A DNA stretch of 17,064 nucleotides from Deltaproteobacteria bacterium. Lineage in GTDB: Bacteria; Desulfobacterota; Desulfarculia; Adiutricales; JAGVGV01. The notes beneath the pieces were generated by a model. The model saw only the letters and a program-made list of their open reading frames with translations. It was not told where the DNA came from and did no database searches. The position numbers and the translations under genes were made by a program. Below are positions 1 through 6,584 of the stretch, piece after piece. The DNA lies in the NCBI GenBank assembly GCA_020056895.1, contig JAGVGV010000192.1, forward strand, positions 1 through 17,064, written 5' to 3'. The stretch's first letter is position 1; each line of letters begins with the position of its first letter.

Positions 1-7
1 CGCTCAT
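1..7 (-). CDS. Possible start of next gene downstream of the molybdoenzyme (partial)
   Basis: An ATG reads leftward at 7-5, 32 nt beyond the stop of the molybdopterin oxidoreductase, and a purine-rich GGGGGA lies about 11 nt before it. Only two codons (Met-Ser) are inside the window, so no product can be read. In PhsA/PsrA-type operons the catalytic subunit is usually followed by a four-cluster ferredoxin-like electron-transfer subunit. That would fit here but is inference from family knowledge only. Confidence 0.35.
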
Positions 8-39
8 GGTTCGTTGATTCCCCCCGGCCTTTTCGGGCG

Positions 40-2115
40 TTAGACTTTCCGGATGGTGACGAAGTTTTCCTGCATGGACAGGGCCCCGCCGACGGGGTTC
101 CATTTGCCCAGGCCATCGGTCATCAGTTCGTTGTCCGCCGCGCCCCGGCCGTACGCCCGGGACTCCACCGGCAGCCGGTGGCCGAACCCATGGAGCATGA
201 ACACGCATTCGTGATGGATCAGGTCGGTCACCCGGGCCCGGATCCGGGCCGAATACGATCCGTTTTTCAGTTCCACCAGGTCTCCGTCGGCCACGCCCGA
301 AGCCTTGGCCGCGCTGGGGTGGAGCCACAGGTCATTTTCCGGAAGGGCTTCGAAGAGCAGGGGATTGTTGAGGGTGTGGCCCTGGGTATGCAGGGCGCAC
401 CGGCCGAAAATCAGGCGGTACGCTCCTTCGGGCGCGGAAGTGGGGGGCTCGTACGGCTTCAGCGAAGGATGCCCCGCCTTTTCCCACTTTTCGTTCACCG
501 TTTCGATCTTGCCCGAAGGCGTTTTGAACTTCAGCGCGTTCCGGTCCTTGTACCCGGGGGCCGAAGCCAGGGAGATGGAGCCGGACTTGGCCAGATCGGC
601 CGGAGTGAAACCCGTGGGGGCGAGCTGGTAGTTCCAGTTATCCTCGATGGATTCAAAGGGCCATCCGGGGATGTTCATGGCCTTCAGGATGCCGCCCAGA
701 ATTTCCCAGTCGGCCCGGGTGTCGTACCGAGGCTCAACGGCCCGCTGGCGGACGAAGAATTGCGGTTTCAGGCCGCCTTTGTGGGCCACGATGCTCTCCC
801 GCTCCAGGTACGTGGACAGCGGCAGCACCACATCCGAATACCAGGCGGTTTGGGACCAGGAAAAGGTGACCGAAACCAGGAAGTCCAGCTGGTCGAAGAT
901 TTCGCGGGAATGGTTGGGCTCGGGCAGAGCCATCAACGGATCGTGCCGGTACGCGATATAGGCCTTGACGGGGTAGGGGTCTCCGGTCCGGATGGCTTCG
1001 AAGGCCTGGCTCAGAACTCCGGGGCCGGCGTCCAGGTGAGGGTATTTCCAACCCACGCCGTCGGCCCGCTTTTCCGTTGGCTTGGGGAAAAGGTCCGCCA
1101 GGGGCTTGAGGCCCTTGTGGCCCACGTCGGCGGCCTTGAGGGCGAAAGGCAGCCCGCCCTTGGTTCCCACGGACCCCAGGAGGGCGTTGATGAGATACGC
1201 GGTCCGCGCCACGTAAAAGCTGTCGTTGTATCGGGCCGTGTTCCAACCGGGATGCCAGATCACCCGAGGCGCGGCCTGGGCCAGCCGTCGGGCCAAATCC
1301 ACGATCCGGCCGGCCCCAACGCCCGTTTCCGCTTCGGCCCATTCAGGCGTACACGGTTTGACGAAGGCCGCCAACGCGTCGAAATCCTGGATGTATTGGC
1401 GGGTATAGGCCTTGTCGTACAGCTCCTGGGCGATCAACACGTGGAGGACGGCCAGGTTGAAGGCGTAATCCGTGCCCGGCTTGACCAGGTAAAAATCGTG
1501 CGCTTTCGAAGCGGTGATGGTGGCCCGAACGTCGATTACGCTCAGGCGGCAGCCCTGATCCATGGCCGCGGTCAGGTCTTTCACTTCCTTCACGTTGACC
1601 GCTTCGAAAATGTTCCGGGTTTGAAGCACCACGTGGGCCGCGTTTTTCAGATCGTAGGAAACCTCTTTCCGGCCGAAGCCGAAAACCGAAAGAGCGGCGT
1701 GGTTGGTGTTCCGGGCGCAGGATACATCGTGATTGCAATAGTTGGGCGATCCCAAGGCCCGGACGAAGGCCTGGTGGAGGTCCACCCAGGGGCCGCCCCG
1801 GTCGGAAAAAAGGATGCTCCGGGCGCCGTGGACGTCGGCCGCGGCCTTCAGCCGGTCGGCCACATGGGCCAGGGCCACGTCCCAGGAAACCTTCCGCCAC
1901 TTGCCTTCGCCCCGCTTGCCGTTGCGGATCATGGGACTCTGGGGCCGTTCGTCATCCTTCAGCAAGGCAATGCCGGCCGCGCCTCGGGGGCAGAGGGAAC
2001 CATCGAGGCCCCCCTTGATGCTGCCTTGAATCCAGACCACCTCGCCGTTGTCCACTTCCACTTGGATGGGACAACGCACCGTGCACATGCCGCAAACGCT
2101 CCAGGCCGTGGTCAT
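40..2115 (-). CDS. Molybdopterin oxidoreductase, PhsA/PsrA-like catalytic subunit, no Tat signal
   Basis: This 691-residue protein is a DMSO-reductase-superfamily enzyme carrying bis-MGD molybdenum or tungsten cofactor. The N-terminus holds the full 4Fe-4S motif C8-x2-C11-x3-C15-x26-C42, followed by PRG. C133, in DVSCARN, is the likely metal ligand. The middle contains QTAWYSDVVLP (about 422-432). The C-terminal domain has GRCALHTQGHT (571-581) and AYGRGAADNELMTDG (654-668), which resemble thiosulfate and polysulfide reductase catalytic subunits (PhsA/PsrA). Unlike those enzymes it has no twin-arginine leader: the iron-sulfur motif begins at residue 8 and an in-frame TGA lies three codons before the ATG, so the start is firm and the enzyme should be cytoplasmic. 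A GGAGG sits 10 nt upstream. The gene lies downstream of a sigma-54 activator and a candidate sigma-54 promoter. The substrate cannot be decided from sequence; sulfur oxyanions or polysulfide are candidates. Confidence 0.88.
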   Translation of the reverse strand: MTTAWSVCGMCTVRCPIQVEVDNGEVVWIQGSIKGGLDGSLCPRGAAGIALLKDDERPQSPMIRNGKRGEGKWRKVSWDVALAHVADRLKAAADVHGARSILFSDRGGPWVDLHQAFVRALGSPNYCNHDVSCARNTNHAALSVFGFGRKEVSYDLKNAAHVVLQTRNIFEAVNVKEVKDLTAAMDQGCRLSVIDVRATITASKAHDFYLVKPGTDYAFNLAVLHVLIAQELYDKAYTRQYIQDFDALAAFVKPCTPEWAEAETGVGAGRIVDLARRLAQAAPRVIWHPGWNTARYNDSFYVARTAYLINALLGSVGTKGGLPFALKAADVGHKGLKPLADLFPKPTEKRADGVGWKYPHLDAGPGVLSQAFEAIRTGDPYPVKAYIAYRHDPLMALPEPNHSREIFDQLDFLVSVTFSWSQTAWYSDVVLPLSTYLERESIVAHKGGLKPQFFVRQRAVEPRYDTRADWEILGGILKAMNIPGWPFESIEDNWNYQLAPTGFTPADLAKSGSISLASAPGYKDRNALKFKTPSGKIETVNEKWEKAGHPSLKPYEPPTSAPEGAYRLIFGRCALHTQGHTLNNPLLFEALPENDLWLHPSAAKASGVADGDLVELKNGSYSARIRARVTDLIHHECVFMLHGFGHRLPVESRAYGRGAADNELMTDGLGKWNPVGGALSMQENFVTIRKV

Positions 2116-2147
2116 CAGGGTTCATCCTCCACGAAAATCATTGAAAA

Positions 2148-2169
2148 CCCCAAAGGCCGTCCTTTGGGG
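2148..2169 (-). terminator. Terminator-like hairpin in the leader of the molybdoenzyme (possible attenuator)
   Basis: A perfect 9-bp stem (CCCCAAAGG at 2148-2156 pairing with CCTTTGGGG at 2161-2169) closes a 4-nt loop. Read leftward it is followed directly by TTTTC (2147-2143) and then, 12 nt later, by the GGAGG of the molybdoenzyme gene. The position, between the presumed promoter and the ribosome binding site, is what an attenuator would have. The T run is only four long, so termination would be partial at best. It could instead be part of a repetitive extragenic element. Confidence 0.5.
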
Positions 2170-2175
2170 CGGGAC

Positions 2176-2216
2176 CCCGAGCCTTCTGGGATCGGGACTT
2201 GGTTCGAACAATTGTT
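2176..2216. other. Cluster of small dyads in the leader
   Basis: Three dyads are packed here. CCCGA (2176-2180) pairs with TCGGG (2192-2196), with an inner CC/GG. GTTCGAAC (2202-2209) and AACAATTGTT (2207-2216) are perfect palindromes that overlap. They lie between the candidate sigma-54 promoter and the molybdoenzyme start, so they would be in the transcript leader or act as operators. I do not recognise a known riboswitch class. Confidence 0.35.
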
Positions 2217-2244
2217 TCGCCCATTGCGTCGCCGTTTTGAAATT

Positions 2245-2275
2245 GCCCCTCTCCCCCGGGCCAGGGGAGAGGGGC
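2245..2275. repeat. Extragenic palindrome, 12-bp perfect stem
   Basis: GCCCCTCTCCCC (2245-2256) and its exact reverse complement (2264-2275) flank a 7-nt loop. No T run follows on either strand, so an intrinsic terminator is unlikely. The C/G-only composition and extragenic site suggest a REP-like dispersed palindrome. It would form a strong hairpin in the leader of the molybdoenzyme transcript. Confidence 0.55.
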
Positions 2276-2430
2276 CGACAGGAGGTAGATCGCAAAACGG
2301 CTCTTTTGGCCCGTCTCGATCCGGACCCAAATTCCTCGTTTTGCCTTCGCCTCTGGGCGCCGGCGGGGCAACGGGCTTGAACCAATCGTCACAAATCAAG
2401 GAAACCGCTACCACCGCCGATGCCTTTCCA

Positions 2431-2448
2431 AAGCAAAGGGGGGACCAA
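2431..2448 (-). promoter_or_regulatory. Candidate sigma-54 (-24/-12) promoter for the molybdoenzyme
   Basis: Read leftward the sequence is TTGGTCCCCCCTTTGCTT. The invariant GG (2446-2445) and GC (2434-2433) are separated by exactly 10 nt, and the -12 element is TTGC followed by T, as in the consensus TGGCAC-N5-TTGCW. The -24 box deviates in two bases (TGGTCC). Transcription would begin near 2421, giving a leader of about 300 nt. The gene just upstream on the same strand encodes a sigma-54 activator, which makes the assignment more likely. Confidence 0.55.
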
Positions 2449-2524
2449 TCTCGACACCTTTTAAATTTTTATGAAGAAACAATGCGTTGAAGATGAAGAA
2501 GCGGTTCGGGAAACCATCAAGGGG

Positions 2525-2540
2525 CGCAACGAATGTTGCG
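2525..2540. promoter_or_regulatory. Candidate upstream activator (enhancer) dyad
   Basis: CGCAAC-GAAT-GTTGCG is a perfect 6-bp inverted repeat with a 4-nt centre. It lies about 85 bp upstream of the candidate -24 element, within the usual range for NtrC-type enhancer sites, and just downstream of the stop of the activator gene. No T run follows on either strand, so a terminator reading is weaker. Binding by the activator is inferred. Confidence 0.4.
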
Positions 2541-2630
2541 GAGGAACCCAACCTGGTCTGTAAATGATTTAATATCAACATGCTGCGTTTGAGTAACCAT
2601 GTCTGCTCCCGACGCGATGGTTGCGGGGGT

Positions 2631-4061
2631 TTAGCTATCTTCGCTATCCATGCCCTTTTTCAGCCGTTTGCTCAAGGCCTGCCGGGTTATGCCCAACAAC
2701 CCGGCGGCCTGGGTAATGTTCCCCTGGGCCCGCTTCATGGCTTCGGCCACCAGCAGTTCGGAAGCCAGACTCAGGGTGGGGAGTTTGGGACAGATGGAAA
2801 ACAAAGAAGTCAGGGGTTCCTGGCAGGAAACCGATTCGGGTTCCGGAACATCCCGTCGGGCATGGACATGGGAACGAAAGCGGTCCAGGGAAAGGACTCG
2901 GGCGGTGTGCCGGCTGACCGCGTCGTGGACCATGGACCTGAGTTCCCGCACGTTTCCCGGAAAGCCGTATCCGGCCAGGAGAGTAAACAGTTCCGGAGGG
3001 ACCGTAGGTTTCTTCTTACCGAAATCCCGGGCGGCGGCGTCGAGGAAATGATCCACCAGAAGGGGCAGATCGTCCAGCCGATGCCGGAGGGGGGGGACGT
3101 GAACGTGGTGTGTGTTCAACCGATAATAGAGGTCCCGGCGGAATCGGCCGGTTTCCATCAGGGTTTCGAGGGGCTGGTTTGTGGCCAGAACCAGGCGGGC
3201 GTCCGTCCGGCGGGGCCGGTCATCCCCCAGGGGCAGGTATTCCCGTTCCTGGGCCAGCCGAAGGAGCTTCACTTGGGCGGCGGGTCCAAGGTCGCCGATT
3301 TCATCAAGGAACAAGGCGCCGCCGGCGGCCGAGGCCACCAGGCCTTCGCGGGCTTGATCGGCGCCGGTAAAGGCGCCTCGGCGGTGGCCGAACAGGGTAT
3401 CGGCGAAAACGGTATCGTCCAGGCCGGCCACGTCCACGGGAACAAACGCGCCTTTCCGGCCGCTGGCCCGGTGGACGGCCCGGGCGAACAGCTCCTTGCC
3501 CACCCCGGTTTCCCCGGTAACAAGCACCGGTTGGGACCCGGGGGCAATGGCTTCCACATACCGGAACAGGGCCAGCATGTCGTCGCTTTGAGTCAGAATG
3601 GAGGAAAAGGGTTCCAGCTGTCTGAGCTTTCCGGTGAACAGGCCGTGGCGCAAGGACTCCACTTCGCGGCCCAGTTCCCGGTGCAGTATGGCCTTTTGGA
3701 CCGTGGCCGCCAAAAGCCCGCTTTCCACGGGTTTGACCAGATAATCGAAGGCCCCGGTTTTCATGCAGGTCACGGCGGTTTCCACCTGGTCCAGTCCGGT
3801 GATGACGATGACGGGTGTTTCCGGGTATTCGGCGGTGATCTGAGACAAAAGCTCCAGTCCGGACACGTGCGGCATCCACAGGTCCAACAGCACGGCGGCG
3901 AACCGTCCCCCGGCCAAAAAGTCCATGACTTCTCGGCTGTCGGACAGGCTGACCAGGTTCGAATACCCGGCGCTCCTGAGTTCCGTATCGAAGCTGAGGA
4001 GCACCTGTTCTTCGTCATCCGCCATTAAAATGGGCCAGATGGGATGGAGGGATTGGATCAT
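2631..4061 (-). CDS. NtrC-family sigma-54-dependent response regulator
   Basis: A 476-residue activator with the three classic domains. The receiver domain (about 10-125) has acidic pair D15/D16, phosphoacceptor D60 (LLDLWMP), T88 and K110. The AAA+ domain (about 150-390) has Walker A GETGVGKE (183-190), the sigma-54-contact loop GAFTGA (229-234), Walker B ALFLDEIGD (249-257) and arginines in GRFRRDLYYRLN (305-316). The Fis-type helix-turn-helix is at about 446-468. All key residues are intact, so it should drive sigma-54 promoters after phosphorylation. Its ATG is 3 nt past the stop of the sensor kinase gene, with GGGGAG inside the kinase's last codons, so the two are translationally coupled and form a cognate pair. 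The likely target is the promoter in the spacer just downstream. An alternative start at Met13 would cut into the receiver fold. Confidence 0.95.
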   Translation of the reverse strand: MIQSLHPIWPILMADDEEQVLLSFDTELRSAGYSNLVSLSDSREVMDFLAGGRFAAVLLDLWMPHVSGLELLSQITAEYPETPVIVITGLDQVETAVTCMKTGAFDYLVKPVESGLLAATVQKAILHRELGREVESLRHGLFTGKLRQLEPFSSILTQSDDMLALFRYVEAIAPGSQPVLVTGETGVGKELFARAVHRASGRKGAFVPVDVAGLDDTVFADTLFGHRRGAFTGADQAREGLVASAAGGALFLDEIGDLGPAAQVKLLRLAQEREYLPLGDDRPRRTDARLVLATNQPLETLMETGRFRRDLYYRLNTHHVHVPPLRHRLDDLPLLVDHFLDAAARDFGKKKPTVPPELFTLLAGYGFPGNVRELRSMVHDAVSRHTARVLSLDRFRSHVHARRDVPEPESVSCQEPLTSLFSICPKLPTLSLASELLVAEAMKRAQGNITQAAGLLGITRQALSKRLKKGMDSEDS

Positions 4062-4064
4062 GGT

Positions 4065-6542
4065 TCAGGTTCTCCCCGGTTCCGGAGCCAAGGCCGGCAG
4101 GGTGACCGTGACCGTGGTTCCTTCCCCTTTCCTGGATTCAAACCGCATGGCGCCGCCCAGGTCCTTCACGATCCGGTCGCAAATCGCCAGGCCCAGGCCG
4201 GTCCCCCCGGTTTCGCGGTGAGTGGTGAAAAAAGGATCGGTTAACCGGGACAGATGAGCGGGATCGATGCCCCGGCCCTCGTCCCGCACCTGGATAAACA
4301 CGGTCCCGGCCTGGTCGTCGTGTCCGGTCCGGACCTCGACACCCCGGGCGGAATCGGGCAGGGCCTGGCAGGCGTTCATCACCAGGTTGATCACCACCTG
4401 TTCCAGGCGCTGGGATTGAGCCCGGGCGGCCGGGACTCCTTGGGCCAATTCCACCCTGAAATTCTGAGTGGATTTGCGGATCAGATTGGACAGGAGCGAC
4501 AAGGCTTTTTCCACCGCCTGGTTCACGTCCACGGGCACCGCGCCGGCGGACCCTTCCTGGCGGGCATAGTCCTTGAGATCGGCCACGATCCGTTTCACAC
4601 GGCGTGCGCCGTCGGTAATGCCGTCCAAGAGCAACGGCAACCGTTCCCGGGCCTGGCTGTACGGCCACGAACCGGCCATGAAATCCCCGTGCGCCTCGTA
4701 GTGATCGTCCAGAACCTGGGCCATTCCCCGCCACATTTTTTCAATGTTGGGCGCGTTCATCATGATCGACGTGGTGGGATTGTTGATTTCGTGGGCCACT
4801 CCGGCCACCAGAGTGCCCAAAACCACCATCTTGTCGGCCTGGATCAGTTGTTCGTGCTGGAGCCGGGCCTGCTCTTCGGCCTGGCGCCTCAGGGTCACAT
4901 CCACGCCGATGGCCAAAAGGGCGAAGGTCCGGCCGTCGTCGTCCTGAAGAAGGGAGTACTGCCACGAAACGGTCCGAGTCCTCCCGTCCCGACGGACGAT
5001 TTCGTTTTCGTGGACCATCGGCGTGTCCCCACTTTGAAACAACCGTTCGAACCGCTTCCGTCCTTCGGCCCGCAGGGGTTCCGGAGTGCACAGATCGATC
5101 CAGTCCCGGCCCAGGGCTTCGGCCCGGCTGTACCCGGTCACCTGTTCGGCGTGGTCGTTGAACATGGTCAGAACGCCCGTTTCATCAAGCGTCAGGACCA
5201 GCGCCGCGGCGGTCCGAACGATGTTTTCGTTGAATTCCTTCTGCCGCCTGAGTTCCTCCTGAACGCTCCGCCGCCGTTCATTTTCGCGGATCAAACGTTG
5301 GTTGGCGTCGGAAAGTTCCGTGGTGCGGCGCTGGACTCGGAGCTCCAGTTCGTCGTTGGCCTTGTTGAGCGCTTCTTCGGCGGCCCGGCGGTGGGTGAGT
5401 TCCTCGTCCAACTTGGCCCGAGTCCGTTCCAGTTTCCTGTTGAGTCGGATCACGTACCCCGTCACCAGGGTCATGAGGATCAGAGCCCCGGCGCTGGTCA
5501 GAAGGTACGCCCAATACACTCGGACCACGCCTTCGAAGGTGACCCGGCCCAGTTCCTTGTACGGGCCGATGCGCACCACCTTCATCAAATCGTGGATGGG
5601 CTGGTAATCCAAGGGTACGGTCCAGCCGGCGATTCCGGCGCTTTTTGCCGCCGGATCGTCGGGGGACAGGCCCAACAGGGCGATGGTAACCTTTTCGGCC
5701 AGGGCGTCTGGGGTGTGGCGGAGCCGGGCGAAGGGCCATTCCGGGTACAACCGGGTGCTTCGGCGGAAGGGAAAAGAAGGTTCGTCGGTCTGGGGATTTA
5801 AAATCCGGAAGTCGGCCAATTGGATGCGGCCTTCCGCCGCCATCTGTTCCAACGTGTCGGTCCGGACCGTGCCGGCGTCCGCCCGGCCGTCCCGAACGGC
5901 ATAGACCACGCCGTCATGGGTGCCGGTGAACGAAAGGTGAAAATCGGTCTCGGGGTCCAATCCCGCTTCCACGATCTCGCGAAGGGCGGACTGCCAGCCG
6001 CCGAAGGAATCCTTTTCCACGGCGGTGAAGGTGCGGTTTTTGAGGTCCTTCAGGGTCCGGATGCCCTTTTGATCGGCCCGGGTGAAGATCACGCCGCCGA
6101 ACACCGTAAGCACGTGGCCGGAAATCCGGTTTTTCAGCGTGGCCACCCGGGATACGCCGTACGCCGCTTCCAGTTCCGTATAGTACCCGGAATTGGTGAT
6201 GATAAAATCCACCTGGGCGCTATCCACGGCCTGGCGGACTCGTTCAAAATCCAAAGGAAGAATCTCGAACCGGGTTCCCGGAATGTGGCGGCTTAAATAA
6301 TCGGCCGTGGGTCCCCACCGGGCGGCGGCGTGTTCTTCGCCCCAATTGGCCAGCACCCCCACGCGAACCACCGTCGGGTCGTTTTCAGCCGCGTGGACAG
6401 AGGGCGATAAGGCCAGCCCGGCCAAGACCAGGACCAGAGCCCAGACCATCGCTTGGGCCATCGGGATTCGGCGCCCCGGCATTCCGGGGCTTTTGGGATT
6501 CATCCTCTTCATTAGGTACCGCCGGCCGTCCATTATACCCAC
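4065..6542 (-). CDS. Sensor histidine kinase with PhnD/TtrS-type periplasmic binding domain
   Basis: An 825-residue membrane kinase. An N-terminal hydrophobic signal (about 29-46) ends in an Ala-x-Ala-like site near 51. Residues about 55-325 form a PhnD-type (PF12974-like) binding domain, beginning VRVGVLANWGEE and containing FIITNSGYY; the tetrathionate sensor TtrS uses this fold. A transmembrane helix (about 343-366) leads to a coiled coil (367-435), a PAS domain (about 437-550), HisKA with H584 (GVAHEINNP), and HATPase with N719/N723, DEGRGI (754-759) and GGTGLGLAI (779-787). The ligand is unknown; sulfur oxyanions are suggested by the fold and the adjacent PhsA-like enzyme. It is coupled to the sigma-54 activator 3 nt downstream. 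The start is uncertain: GTG 6542, ATG 6533, ATG 6512 and ATG 6503 all precede the signal sequence and none has a strong ribosome binding site. Confidence 0.9.
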   Translation of the reverse strand: MGIMDGRRYLMKRMNPKSPGMPGRRIPMAQAMVWALVLVLAGLALSPSVHAAENDPTVVRVGVLANWGEEHAAARWGPTADYLSRHIPGTRFEILPLDFERVRQAVDSAQVDFIITNSGYYTELEAAYGVSRVATLKNRISGHVLTVFGGVIFTRADQKGIRTLKDLKNRTFTAVEKDSFGGWQSALREIVEAGLDPETDFHLSFTGTHDGVVYAVRDGRADAGTVRTDTLEQMAAEGRIQLADFRILNPQTDEPSFPFRRSTRLYPEWPFARLRHTPDALAEKVTIALLGLSPDDPAAKSAGIAGWTVPLDYQPIHDLMKVVRIGPYKELGRVTFEGVVRVYWAYLLTSAGALILMTLVTGYVIRLNRKLERTRAKLDEELTHRRAAEEALNKANDELELRVQRRTTELSDANQRLIRENERRRSVQEELRRQKEFNENIVRTAAALVLTLDETGVLTMFNDHAEQVTGYSRAEALGRDWIDLCTPEPLRAEGRKRFERLFQSGDTPMVHENEIVRRDGRTRTVSWQYSLLQDDDGRTFALLAIGVDVTLRRQAEEQARLQHEQLIQADKMVVLGTLVAGVAHEINNPTTSIMMNAPNIEKMWRGMAQVLDDHYEAHGDFMAGSWPYSQARERLPLLLDGITDGARRVKRIVADLKDYARQEGSAGAVPVDVNQAVEKALSLLSNLIRKSTQNFRVELAQGVPAARAQSQRLEQVVINLVMNACQALPDSARGVEVRTGHDDQAGTVFIQVRDEGRGIDPAHLSRLTDPFFTTHRETGGTGLGLAICDRIVKDLGGAMRFESRKGEGTTVTVTLPALAPEPGRT

Positions 6543-6584
6543 CCGGGGCTCCAGGGCAAGTCTTGGGGACCGGTCAACGGGACA

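Noticed and set aside
178..2490. Very long plus-strand open frame (770 codons) opposite the molybdoenzyme gene
   Set aside because: It is the mirror of a GC-rich gene on the minus strand. The translation is Gly/Arg/Pro/His-rich with no domain, while the minus strand encodes an intact molybdoenzyme with all motifs.
2525..2540. Terminator of the sigma-54 activator gene
   Set aside because: The stem is only 6 bp and no T run follows on the minus strand. Its distance from the -24/-12 element fits an enhancer better.
2471..2563. 30-codon plus-strand frame with an ECCGG motif (C5, C22, C23)
   Set aside because: It resembles a small Cys-containing peptide, but has no ribosome binding site, shows none of the GC bias at third codon positions seen in the real genes, and overlaps the candidate enhancer dyad.
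2580..4028. Long plus-strand open frame opposite the sigma-54 activator
   Set aside because: Antisense shadow: low-complexity Gly/Gln/His-rich translation with no motifs, against a complete NtrC-family protein on the other strand.
4254..5801. Long plus-strand open frame opposite the PhnD-type kinase
   Set aside because: Antisense shadow of a gene with intact kinase motifs. The same holds for the plus-strand frames 6603-7883, 7923-8648, 9454-10404 and 10783-11424 opposite the two hybrid kinases.
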